The notes under the pieces are model-generated. The model saw nothing but the letters and a program-made list of their open reading frames with translations. It searched no databases and was not told where the DNA came from. Made by a program: the position numbers and the translations under genes. Of a stretch of 64,000 bases of DNA, positions 1-7,970 are shown in pieces (position 1 is the first letter of the stretch; the number at the start of each line of letters is the position of its first letter). This DNA is from JBCBJX01 sp964342855 (GTDB lineage Bacteria > Pseudomonadota > Alphaproteobacteria > Caulobacterales > Parvularculaceae): the NCBI GenBank assembly GCA_964342855.1, contig CAYFIB010000014.1:1-64000 (forward strand). The letters are read 5' to 3'.

Positions 1-91
1 GCCGCTCGATGCGCTCGATGAAGGAGCGCAGCCGCTCCGCCGCCACGCCCGCTCCGGCTGCTTCGTAGGCTCCCGCCGTTCCGTCCGCCAT
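1..91 (-). CDS. gapR: GapR-like DUF2312 protein (N-terminus only, cut by window edge)
   Basis: Only the first 30 or so codons are inside the window. The reading begins MADGTAGAYEAAGAG and continues into RLRSFIERIERL, which matches the start of the DUF2312/GapR family. GapR proteins are small alphaproteobacterial DNA-binding proteins that coat overtwisted DNA ahead of forks and RNA polymerase. An AGGAGA Shine-Dalgarno sequence lies about 6 bases before the ATG (start codon at 89-91). The assignment rests on the conserved leucine/arginine/glutamate pattern of the first helix. The rest of the gene is missing, so completeness cannot be judged. Confidence 0.72.
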   Translation of the reverse strand, partial: MADGTAGAYEAAGAGVAAERLRSFIERIER

Positions 92-183
92 TCCCGTCTC
101 CTGAACTCGCTAAGGGGCGCGCGGCGTAGCGCGCGCCGGCTCCTGCATCAAGATGCGCTGCGAGTCGCGGTGTCGGACAACCG

Positions 184-906
184 CTAGCCTAGCTTCACGG
201 AGAACGGGGAAAAGTTGGTGTCGTCGTCGAAGACTTCCACGCCTTCCGCGCGCTTCAGATAGCCGACGATGGCGTAGGTCGCGGGCGTCAGCAGCGCCTC
301 CCAGGCGACCTTCAGAAGATAGTTCGTGATCAGCACGGCGACGACCTGCTCGGGCGTCCACAGGCCGAGGAAAGCGACCGGATAAAAGATGAGACTGTCG
401 ACGCCCTGCCCGACCACCGTCGAGCCGATCGTCCGCCGCCAGAGGTGCTTGCCTTCAGAAGCGACTTTCATGCGCGCCATGACGAACGAGTTCGCGAACT
501 CTCCCGCCCAGAACGCGCAGATCGACGCGGCGACGATGCGGGGCGTCTGGCCGAAAACGAACTGGTAGGCCTCGACGCCTTCCCAGCCCTCCGCCGCAGG
601 CAGAGCGAGCACGACCCACGACATGAACGCCATGAAGATCACGGCGGCGAAGCCCGCCCAGATGACGCGGCGCGCGCGGGCGTAGCCGTAGATTTCCGTG
701 AGAACGTCGCCGAGCACATAGCTCAGGGGGAAGAAAAGAATGCCCGCGCCAAAGGTGACGCCGAAAAGGGTCGCCGGTTTCGCCGCGCCGATGAGGTTCG
801 AGCAGATGAGCATGGCGACAAAGGCCGCCATGATGAAGTCATAGTATTTGAACGAACGGACCGGCTCGGCGGCGGTCCCTGTTTCGCTCGTCGGCGCGAA
901 GGTCAT
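184..906 (-). CDS. VUT-family (YhhQ/DUF165) queuosine precursor transporter
   Basis: This 240-residue integral membrane protein belongs to the vitamin uptake transporter/YhhQ family, whose E. coli member imports queuosine precursors for tRNA modification. Visible features are about six hydrophobic segments, the family block FFPLSYVLGDVLTEIYGYARAR around residues 58-80, and a later conserved stretch with GEFANSFVMARMK and GSTVVGQGVDSLIFYPVAF. Length fits the family. It stands alone: the TPR gene upstream is separated by about 60 bases and the GapR-like gene lies downstream. Family assignment is firm. The exact substrate (queuine, preQ0 or preQ1) is not visible from sequence. Confidence 0.9.
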   Translation of the reverse strand: MTFAPTSETGTAAEPVRSFKYYDFIMAAFVAMLICSNLIGAAKPATLFGVTFGAGILFFPLSYVLGDVLTEIYGYARARRVIWAGFAAVIFMAFMSWVVLALPAAEGWEGVEAYQFVFGQTPRIVAASICAFWAGEFANSFVMARMKVASEGKHLWRRTIGSTVVGQGVDSLIFYPVAFLGLWTPEQVVAVLITNYLLKVAWEALLTPATYAIVGYLKRAEGVEVFDDDTNFSPFSVKLG

Positions 907-965
907 GCAAACAGCTTCTCTGGCGTCGCTGAAAGCCTATGGCGATCCGCGAGCGCGTCCAGCGC

Positions 966-1511
966 TCAGATCTCCTGCCCGCCGACGCGGCGCTGCAGCC
1001 GACGCACGGCCGATTTCGCCTGTTCAAGGTGAGGGTTGAGCGCCAGCGCTTCGAGGAAGGCGACGAGCGCGCCTTTCTCGTCGTTCACGGCGATTCGTGT
1101 CTGGGCGATGAGGACGAGCGTCGGATAGTGCCGCTGCTCAAGCCGCCGCGTCTCGACGAAATCGCGCGTCGCGCGCTCCACATCGCCCGCCGCGAGGCGG
1201 ATGCGCCCGCGCGCGGCCCAGGCTTCGGCGAAGGAGGGATAAAGCCCGACGGTCTGGGTGAGGAGTTCGTCGGCGAGGTCCGTCTCGCCCGCGAATTCGG
1301 CCTCCAGCGCTCGGTTGAAGAGCAGCTGCGCCGTCGGCGACGAGGCTTCCGACCACACCTCGACGATGCGCGTCGAAAGACGCGCGGCTTCCGCCTCGTC
1401 AGCGGTCTTCAGTTCTTCAAAGAAAAGCTCAAGGCGCGGATCTGTCTGATCCGCCCGGGCCGTCGACGCGCCGACGACGGCGAGGAGAGCGAGAAGCGCC
1501 CGCGCGATCAT
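966..1511 (-). CDS. periplasmic TPR-repeat protein
   Basis: A 181-residue protein with a cleavable-looking signal peptide (MIARALLALLAVVGASTARA, likely cut after ARA). Tetratricopeptide-like helices follow across residues 60-165: LLFNRALEAEFAGETDLADELL, then a WAARGRIRLAAGDVERATRDF unit, then a unit around ALVAFLEALALNPHLEQA. Such proteins are usually scaffolds for periplasmic complexes, but no partner is evident here. It is transcribed with the same orientation as rpmJ, which ends 16 bases upstream of its start codon. The specific function is unknown. Confidence 0.75.
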   Translation of the reverse strand: MIARALLALLAVVGASTARADQTDPRLELFFEELKTADEAEAARLSTRIVEVWSEASSPTAQLLFNRALEAEFAGETDLADELLTQTVGLYPSFAEAWAARGRIRLAAGDVERATRDFVETRRLEQRHYPTLVLIAQTRIAVNDEKGALVAFLEALALNPHLEQAKSAVRRLQRRVGGQEI

Positions 1512-1527
1512 CGCCGCGGGCCCGGCC

Positions 1528-1653
1528 TCAGCCCTGGCGCGCTTTAAAGCGGCGCTGGGTCTTATTGATGACGTAAAGACGCCCGCGACGACGCACGACC
1601 TGACAGTCGCGGTGGCGGGACTTGAGCGATTTCAGCGAGCTTCTGACTTTCAT
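1528..1653 (-). CDS. rpmJ: 50S ribosomal protein L36, type B
   Basis: A 41-residue basic protein beginning MKVRSSLKSLKSRHRD and ending NKTQRRFKARQG, the recognisable signature of alphaproteobacterial L36. L36 is a small component of the large ribosomal subunit. This is the zinc-free type: only one cysteine remains (position 17) instead of the C-C-C-H zinc ribbon of type A proteins. The ATG sits at 1651-1653 and the TGA at 1528-1530. It lies immediately upstream of the TPR gene on the same strand, so co-transcription is possible. Confidence 0.95.
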   Translation of the reverse strand: MKVRSSLKSLKSRHRDCQVVRRRGRLYVINKTQRRFKARQG

Positions 1654-1896
1654 GACCCGTCGTCCCTTTTGGCCTTCAATGGTTGGCGGCCGTCGTCTCA
1701 ATACCTGATCGCGCCCGATCCGATACGGTCGGCGCGGAGCCCGGCGTGCTAAGGCCGCAGACGCGCGAAGTCAAGCGCTCGCGCTGGACCCGACCCTGCG
1801 ATCACGCGTAGAGAAGAGCCTAAATCCGGTCGCATGAACAGAGTCTCATCGAAGACTGGGGTTGGATGCGCCATCGCGGGGGAGAAGGAGTTTCCG

Positions 1897-3168
1897 ATGA
1901 CGTCGCTCATTTCGCGCGCGGGCCGCGCGCTCGCCGTGTTCGCCGCCCTCCCTTTTCTGCCCGCCTGCGCGAGCGCGCCCCAACCCGCTGAGACGCCCGC
2001 CGAGGCCGCGGCGAAAGCGCCCGCGCCCGCCGCCGTCGCGCAGGACTTCGATGCGTGGCTGAAAGGCTTCCGCGCCGAGGCCGCCGCGAAAGGCATCTCT
2101 GCGAAAACCCTCGACGCGGCCCTCACCGGCCTCTCGCCGGACCCGAAGGTCGTGAAGGCGAACGACTATCAGCCGGAGTTCACCCGCGCGCTCTGGGATT
2201 ATCTTGAAATCGCCGTCTCCGATGATCGGGTCGCCAACGGCCGCGCCAAGCTCGCCGCTCATCGCGCGGAGCTGGAGGCGGTCGAGCGCGAATACGGCGT
2301 CGATGCGGAGATCATCGTCGCCATCTGGGGGCTCGAAAGCGCCTATGGCGAGATCATGGGCGGCTACGATGTCTTCCGCTCGCTTGCGACCCTCGGCCAT
2401 GAGGGGCGCCGAACCTCTTTCGGGCGCGAGCAACTGCTCGGCGCACTGAAGATCGTCGACAGGGGGTACGCCAAGCGCGATGAGATGACCGGTTCGTGGG
2501 CGGGCGCCATGGGCCACACCCAGTTCATCCCGACAACCTATCTCGCCTACGCCGTCGACCGGGACGGCGACGGGCGCCGCGATATCTGGACGACACTGCC
2601 GGACGTCTTCGCCTCGACCGCGAACTACCTCGCGAAATCAGGCTTCGAGAACGACCAGCCGTGGGCCTTCGAAGTGTCGCTTCCGGAAAACTTCGATTAC
2701 GGATCGGCGACGCGCTCGGTGAAGAAGCCTGTCATCGAATGGTACGCCGCCGGCGTCTCCCGCCCGAAATCGGGCCTCGACGGGATCGATCCGAACGCTT
2801 CCGCCTCCATCATCGCGCCCGCCGGCGCGCGCGGTCCCGCCTTCATGGTGTTCGCGAACCACGGCGCGATCCTCGCCTATAACCGCTCCACCGCCTACGC
2901 CCTCGGCATCGGCCGTCTCGCCGACGCTATCGCCGGGCGCGATATCTCCCTCACGCAGGATTGGCCGCGGGAGGACAAGCCCCTCACCCTCGACCAGCGC
3001 AAGACCCTGCAGGAGGCGCTGAACGCGCGCGGCTACAATGTCGGAACCGTCGACGGCATCGTCGGCGCCCGCACCACCGAGGCGCTGCGCGGCTGGCAAC
3101 GCTCGGTCGGTCTGCCAGCGGACGGGTACGCCTCGCTGAAAGTGCTCGAGCGGCTTCTCGCGTCTTAA
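1897..3168 (+). CDS. lytic murein transglycosylase (SLT_2/MltB type) lipoprotein with C-terminal peptidoglycan-binding domain
   Basis: The predicted 423-residue lipoprotein cleaves peptidoglycan glycan strands by lytic transglycosylation. The start at 1897 is preferred over an ATG 63 bases upstream, because it follows a GGAGAAGGAG ribosome site and gives a compact signal peptide ending in the lipobox LPAC. The SLT_2 domain spans roughly residues 45-340. The catalytic glutamate is E147 in WGLESAYGE, and MGHTQFIPTTY is also family-typical. A PG_binding_1 domain follows at about 365-423 (YNVGTVDGIVGARTTEALRGWQ). The gene is followed after only 4 bases by mnmC. Which MltB-type subgroup it belongs to is not resolved. 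Confidence 0.92.
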   Translation: MTSLISRAGRALAVFAALPFLPACASAPQPAETPAEAAAKAPAPAAVAQDFDAWLKGFRAEAAAKGISAKTLDAALTGLSPDPKVVKANDYQPEFTRALWDYLEIAVSDDRVANGRAKLAAHRAELEAVEREYGVDAEIIVAIWGLESAYGEIMGGYDVFRSLATLGHEGRRTSFGREQLLGALKIVDRGYAKRDEMTGSWAGAMGHTQFIPTTYLAYAVDRDGDGRRDIWTTLPDVFASTANYLAKSGFENDQPWAFEVSLPENFDYGSATRSVKKPVIEWYAAGVSRPKSGLDGIDPNASASIIAPAGARGPAFMVFANHGAILAYNRSTAYALGIGRLADAIAGRDISLTQDWPREDKPLTLDQRKTLQEALNARGYNVGTVDGIVGARTTEALRGWQRSVGLPADGYASLKVLERLLAS

Positions 3169-3172
3169 GGCC

Positions 3173-5149
3173 ATGACCGCCCGGCGCGACGGCCGCTCGC
3201 CGATTTCGCCGGCCGAGATTGACTGGACGCAGGGGCCCGCCCCGCGCGCGCCCGCCTTCGGCGATCTTTATTATTCCGATGACGGCGGGATCGCGGAGAC
3301 CGAGCACGTCTTTCTTCAGGGAAATGATCTGCCGGGCCGCTTCGACCGTGACGGGTCGTTCGCCATCGGCGAGCTGGGCTTCGGCACGGGGCTTAATTTC
3401 CTCATCGCGCTTAAGGCGTGGCGCGCGGCGGCGAAACCACCGACGGCACGCCTGACATTCGTCAGCACCGAGAAGCACCCGCTTCGCCCCGAGGATCACG
3501 CGCGGGCGCTCGCCCAATATGAAGGGCTGAGGTCGGAGGCGGATTGGCTACTGTCGCGAGCAGCCGCGCTCCACCCCGGACCGCACCTCATCGACTTTCC
3601 CGAAGCGCAGGCACGGCTGATCCTCCTTTATGGCGAAGCATCGGAAACGCTCGCGCGCATCGAAGGGCGCATCGACGCGTGGTTCCTCGACGGCTTCGCC
3701 CCCGCCCGGAACCCGGCCATGTGGTCGGACGCCGTGCTCGACCAGATCGCGCGGCTCTCCGCCCTCGGAACGAGTTTCGCGACCTACACCGCCGCCGGCG
3801 TCGTGCGCCGCGGCCTCGCCGAGCGCGGCTTCGCAGTGGAGAAGCGACCCGGCTTCGGGCGCAAGCGCGACATGCTGGCGGGCGAATTTGAGGGTCCGCA
3901 CCCGGCTCGTGGAGGGCCAGCGCGCGCGCCTTGGTTCGGCGCGCACGGCGCCGCGGCGCTCGCGCCGGGCGCCCGGATCGCGATCATCGGCGCTGGGATC
4001 GCGGGCGCCGCGCTCGCCTTTCACCTGCGCGCGGCCGGTTTCGCGCCCACGGTCTTCGACGCGACGGGACCCGCCGCCGGAGCGTCCGGCTCTGCGGCGG
4101 GGCTCATCTCGCCAAGGCTGTCGCTGGGCGATCAGCCCTCGGAGCGATTTCATACCGACGCTTTCCTCTACGCGACGCGTCTCTACGCCAAGATCGCGCC
4201 GAAGGCGTTCGCCCAGACCGGCCTCCTCCAACTCATTATCGATGACAAAGACCACGCGCGCGCCGAGCAGTTGATCGCCGCAGCCGCCTTGCCCTCGGAT
4301 CACCTGTCGCTCGTCGACGCCGCGACCGCCTCCGAGTTCGCGGGCGTTTCGATCGACCGGCCCGCTCTGCATGTCGCTCGCGGCGGCGCCGTCGGCGCCC
4401 CGGCGCTGGTCGCCGCGCTTCTCGGCGATGCGGAGGTCCGGCGCGTCCGGATCGAACAGGTCGAAACGACGGGCGAAGCGGCACGCCTTTATTCCGAGAG
4501 CGGCGAGCTAGCGTTCGAAGGCGATGCAGTCGTGATCGCCAACGCGCTGGACGCAGCCCGCCTGCGGCCGACGGCGGGGCTGCCGCTCGCCGGATCGCTC
4601 GGCCAGATCACGCGGTTTACGGATGAAACGCCGCTGAAGCTCCCCGTCGCCTGGGGCCCCTACGCCGCGCCCGCGCCGCGCGACGGCCTCGTCATCGGCG
4701 CGACGTACGACCCGTTCGATGGCGGCCCCGTTACGGCGGACGCCGCGCGTGACGCCCGCAACCGCGCCGCGGTCGGCGAACGGCTTTCGACGCTCAACCT
4801 CAAAGGCGGCGTCGGCCGGGCGAGCGTCAGATGCGTGACGCCCGACCGCGTTCCCGTCGCCGGGCCGCTGCCGGACTGGGAGGCGGCGGCGCAGGCCTAC
4901 GCCGGGCTCGCTGTCGGGCGGATGGATGACGCGCCGCCGCTCCCCCTGCAGCCGCGCCTGTGGTCGCTCGCGGGGCTCGGCTCGCGCGGGCTGGTCACCG
5001 CGCCGCTGGCGGCGGCGCTCATCGCGGCGGACATGGCGGGCGCGCCGTCGCCCGTGGAGCGGGATATCGCCGAGGCCCTGCACCCGGCGCGCTTCCTCAT
5101 TCGCGATATCAAGCGGAGCCGGGTTCCCTCCGGCGCGCAGATTATCTAA
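3173..5149 (+). CDS. mnmC: bifunctional tRNA mnm5s2U biosynthesis protein MnmC
   Basis: The 658-residue protein carries both MnmC activities needed for the last steps of 5-methylaminomethyl-2-thiouridine formation at wobble position 34 of tRNA. The N-terminal methyltransferase half (about 1-245) shows the SAM-binding GELGFGTGLNFL motif and WFLDGFAPARNPAMW. The C-terminal FAD-dependent oxidoreductase half begins at the dinucleotide-binding IAIIGAGIAGAALAFHL motif near residue 265, with GASGSAAGLISPRLS typical of the DAO fold. Length matches the full-length fusion. The gene starts 4 bases after the transglycosylase stop, so the two are probably co-transcribed. Confidence 0.95.
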   Translation: MTARRDGRSPISPAEIDWTQGPAPRAPAFGDLYYSDDGGIAETEHVFLQGNDLPGRFDRDGSFAIGELGFGTGLNFLIALKAWRAAAKPPTARLTFVSTEKHPLRPEDHARALAQYEGLRSEADWLLSRAAALHPGPHLIDFPEAQARLILLYGEASETLARIEGRIDAWFLDGFAPARNPAMWSDAVLDQIARLSALGTSFATYTAAGVVRRGLAERGFAVEKRPGFGRKRDMLAGEFEGPHPARGGPARAPWFGAHGAAALAPGARIAIIGAGIAGAALAFHLRAAGFAPTVFDATGPAAGASGSAAGLISPRLSLGDQPSERFHTDAFLYATRLYAKIAPKAFAQTGLLQLIIDDKDHARAEQLIAAAALPSDHLSLVDAATASEFAGVSIDRPALHVARGGAVGAPALVAALLGDAEVRRVRIEQVETTGEAARLYSESGELAFEGDAVVIANALDAARLRPTAGLPLAGSLGQITRFTDETPLKLPVAWGPYAAPAPRDGLVIGATYDPFDGGPVTADAARDARNRAAVGERLSTLNLKGGVGRASVRCVTPDRVPVAGPLPDWEAAAQAYAGLAVGRMDDAPPLPLQPRLWSLAGLGSRGLVTAPLAAALIAADMAGAPSPVERDIAEALHPARFLIRDIKRSRVPSGAQII

Positions 5150-5189
5150 GGAAGCGCGATAGAAAATCGCGCGAGCGGGAGACGCTTCC

Positions 5190-6578
5190 ATGAAAGAAAC
5201 GCCCTTCGGTCCGGTCTGGGACGACGTTCTCGACGGCGTCGGCCGCACGCCGATGATCCGTGTCAACAACATCGATACCGGCCCCTGTGAGCTTTATCTG
5301 AAGCTCGAACTCATGAACCCGGGCGGCTCGATCAAGGACCGCATCGGCATCTCGATGATCGAAGAGGCCGAGGCGGCGGGCACGCTGAAGCCGGGCGGAA
5401 CCATCGTCGAGGCGACCGCGGGCAACACCGGCCTCTCCCTCGCCCTCGTGGCGGCGCAGAAGGGCTACAAGACGATCATCGTGGTGCCCGACAAGATGGC
5501 GCAGGAGAAGATTTTCCACCTGAAAGCTCTGGGCGCGGACGTCTACCTCACGCGCTCCGATGTCGGCAAAGGCCACCCGGAATACTATCAGGATGTCGCC
5601 GAACGCATCGCCAAGGAAAAAGGCGCGTTCTACGTCAACCAGTTCGGGAACCCGGCGAACCCGAAAGCCCATGAAGAGGCGACGGCGGAAGAAATTTGGG
5701 AGCAGATGGACCACGACGTCGACGCGGTGATTTCCGGCGTGGGCTCCGGCGGCACCATCAGCGGCCTGTCGAAGTACTTCGAGAAAGTCTCGCCTGATAC
5801 GGAAATGATCCTCGCCGACCCGCAGGGATCGATCCTCACCGATTTCGTCAATACCGGCATGATCCCGAACGCCGTCGGCTCCTGGCTGGTGGAAGGCATC
5901 GGCGAAGACTTCATTCCGGACGTGTGCGACCTGTCCCGCGTGAAAAAAGCCTATCCGATCTCCGATAAGGAGAGCTTCGATGCGGCACGCGAGCTTCTGA
6001 AAATGGAAGGCATCCTCGCGGGCTCGTCCTCCGGCACGCTCTTCGCGACGGCGCTGAAATACTGCCGCGAGCAGACCGAAAAGAAACGCGTCGTCGGCTT
6101 CGCCTGCGACCGCGGCGAGAAATATCTCTCCAAGATGTTCAACGATTTCTGGATGCTCGATCAGGGCTTCCTGAAGCGGGCGGAGAAAGGCGATCTCTCC
6201 GATCTCATCGCCCGTCCGCACTCGGAGCGCGCCGCCGTCTTCTGCCGTTCCGACGATACGCTGATGACCGCCTATAAGCGCATGAAGCTCTACGACATCT
6301 CGCAGCTGCCGGTGTTGAACGATGAGGACGGCGTCGACGGCCTCATTGACGAGGAGGACATCCTGTTCGCGGTGATCCGCAACAAGGACAAGTTCCAGGA
6401 CCCGGTGAAATCGGCCATGACCTACCGTGTGGAGACGATCCAAGCGGATGCACCGACGGACGCGCTCCTTCCCATCTTCGCCAAGGGCCACGTCGCCGTC
6501 ATCATGCGTGGCGAGAAGTTCGAAGGCCTCATCACGCGCACGGACCTGCTGAACCACTTGCGGCTGCAGGTTTCGTGA
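5190..6578 (+). CDS. cbs: cystathionine beta-synthase (PLP enzyme with tandem CBS domains)
   Basis: The 462-residue enzyme condenses serine with homocysteine to give cystathionine, the first step of reverse transsulfuration. The catalytic fold-type II PLP domain (about 1-325) contains the PLP lysine in GGSIKDRIG and the substrate loop EATAGNTG. The glycine-rich phosphate-binding loop is seen as SGVGSGGTISGLSKYF. Two CBS domains occupy roughly 340-462 and end in ITRTDLLNHLR. The CBS pair distinguishes it from plain cysteine synthase. A small perfect hairpin (GCGCGAT/ATCGCGC, 5154-5172) precedes the gene. The matching gamma-lyase/synthase gene lies at 7971, so the pathway appears clustered. Confidence 0.92.
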   Translation: MKETPFGPVWDDVLDGVGRTPMIRVNNIDTGPCELYLKLELMNPGGSIKDRIGISMIEEAEAAGTLKPGGTIVEATAGNTGLSLALVAAQKGYKTIIVVPDKMAQEKIFHLKALGADVYLTRSDVGKGHPEYYQDVAERIAKEKGAFYVNQFGNPANPKAHEEATAEEIWEQMDHDVDAVISGVGSGGTISGLSKYFEKVSPDTEMILADPQGSILTDFVNTGMIPNAVGSWLVEGIGEDFIPDVCDLSRVKKAYPISDKESFDAARELLKMEGILAGSSSGTLFATALKYCREQTEKKRVVGFACDRGEKYLSKMFNDFWMLDQGFLKRAEKGDLSDLIARPHSERAAVFCRSDDTLMTAYKRMKLYDISQLPVLNDEDGVDGLIDEEDILFAVIRNKDKFQDPVKSAMTYRVETIQADAPTDALLPIFAKGHVAVIMRGEKFEGLITRTDLLNHLRLQVS

Positions 6579-6648
6579 TCCGTCGGCCAGTGGCCGACAG
6601 GCGCGGCCGCTGATACGTCTTCGCGCGTGCAACCGGGGAGACCTTGGA

Positions 6649-7509
6649 ATGAAAAATATTCTCGCGTCCGCCAGCCTCGCGGCGCTGCTCGCCGCCTGCG
6701 GCGGCCACGACGACGCGCCGAAAGCCGCCGACGCCCCTGAAGCCGCCGAAACGACCGAGGCCGGTCTCAAGCTCTATGCGCTCGATTGCGGACGCATCGA
6801 AATGCTTGATCTCGACATCTTTTCCGTCGAAGGCGCGTATGCCGGCGAACAGAACTCCGCCGTCGACACCTGCTTCCTCGTCCGTCACCCCAAAGGCGAC
6901 CTTGTCTGGGACGCCGGGCTTCCGGACGCGCTGGCGGAAATGGAGGACGGCCTCACCAACGGTCCGTTCAAGGTCTCGGTCCCGACGACGCTCCTCAGCC
7001 AGCTGGAAGCGCTCGAGGTTCCGCCCGCCGATGTCGAGTACTTCTCGATCTCGCACAGCCATTTCGACCATACGGGCAATGCGAACTATTTCGCCGGATC
7101 GACTTTCATCGTGAACGAAGCCGAGCGCGAGTGGATGTTCGCCCAGGACGATACCTCCGCTTTTTCCGATCTGGCGGATGCGGAGACCGTGACGTTTTCC
7201 GATGTGTACGATGTCTTCGGCGACGGCTCGGTCACCATTCACCCGACGCCGGGGCACACGCCCGGCCACTCCGTTCTTCTGATCCAATTAGAAAACGAAG
7301 GTCCGGTGCTGCTCACCGGCGACATGTACCACCTGACGCGGGCGCGCGAGCTGAAGACCGTTCCGAGGTTCAACACGGACATTGATGAGACGCGAGCGTC
7401 GATCGAAGCGTTTGAAAAGCTCGCCGCCGAAACCGGCGCGCGCGTCATCATCCAGCACGAAGCGGACGATTTCGCCGAACTGCCGAAACCACCCGCTTTT
7501 CTGGACTAA
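6649..7509 (+). CDS. lipoprotein metallo-beta-lactamase-fold lactonase (N-acyl homoserine lactonase-like)
   Basis: A 286-residue lipoprotein (signal MKNILASASLAALLAAC, lipobox LAAC) with a metallo-beta-lactamase fold. The dinuclear zinc site is complete: HSHFDHTGN gives H136, H138, D140 and H141, followed by H203 in TPGHTPGHS, the bridging aspartate in TGDMYH, and H in IQHEADD. This arrangement and the GYxxNxD-less core resemble the AttM/AiiB lactonase branch that opens acyl-homoserine lactone rings, but related enzymes act on other lactones or esters. It sits between the two reverse-transsulfuration genes. Predicted lipid anchoring means it acts in the periplasm or at the outer membrane. Confidence 0.8.
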   Translation: MKNILASASLAALLAACGGHDDAPKAADAPEAAETTEAGLKLYALDCGRIEMLDLDIFSVEGAYAGEQNSAVDTCFLVRHPKGDLVWDAGLPDALAEMEDGLTNGPFKVSVPTTLLSQLEALEVPPADVEYFSISHSHFDHTGNANYFAGSTFIVNEAEREWMFAQDDTSAFSDLADAETVTFSDVYDVFGDGSVTIHPTPGHTPGHSVLLIQLENEGPVLLTGDMYHLTRARELKTVPRFNTDIDETRASIEAFEKLAAETGARVIIQHEADDFAELPKPPAFLD

Positions 7510-7519
7510 CGCCGAGCGG

Positions 7520-7795
7520 TCAGCTCTGCGCGCTCTCGGCGCGCAGGGCGGCCGGTTTCTTGTGGAAGACGCGAACGTCCAGTTCGGCGAGGCGCGTCTC
7601 ATCGTCGTCAACGCAGCCGTCTTTCCCGCGATCCAGCACTTTCAGAGCCGCCGGGCGTTTGTGAAAGCCGCGCGAGGCGGTCGGCGCAACCGTGGCGCAG
7701 TCGCGCTCAGCCATCGGCGCGGACGCTGCTTCAACCGAACCATCGACCGGGGCCGAGGTGAGAAAAATCGCGGCGGCGAACATCGAGATCGTCAT
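7520..7795 (-). CDS. small secreted protein with an internal FHKxPAAL repeat
   Basis: A 91-residue protein with a signal peptide. The start at 7795 is preferred because a GAGGAG ribosome site lies 9 bases upstream; the ATG at 7804 abuts that site. The mature part contains two copies of a short motif, FHKRPAALK near the middle and FHKKPAALR at the C-terminus, separated by a charged stretch with DDDE. No known family is recognised. It is transcribed convergently with the lactonase, 10 bases from its stop. The signal peptide, ribosome site and internal repeat argue that it is a real gene, but no function can be assigned. Confidence 0.6.
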   Translation of the reverse strand: MTISMFAAAIFLTSAPVDGSVEAASAPMAERDCATVAPTASRGFHKRPAALKVLDRGKDGCVDDDETRLAELDVRVFHKKPAALRAESAQS

Positions 7796-7970
7796 GCTAG
7801 GCATCTCCTCAGGCAGTTATGAATTCCGGCGCTGGCGGCCGGACGACGAAAGGCTCGGTATGGCGTCGCCTCGATGCGGCGATCCTTACCGGTTCCCTAA
7901 TAATAGTTGCCGATGTAACGAAGTCCAACGCGAACGCCGTTCGAACCCGTGAAATTTCTGTGAGGGCCGC

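Noticed and set aside
7805..7970. SAM-II or other riboswitch before the transsulfuration gene
   Set aside because: A TGTAACGAAG stretch recalls SAM-II, but the flanking conserved positions and pseudoknot strand could not be matched.
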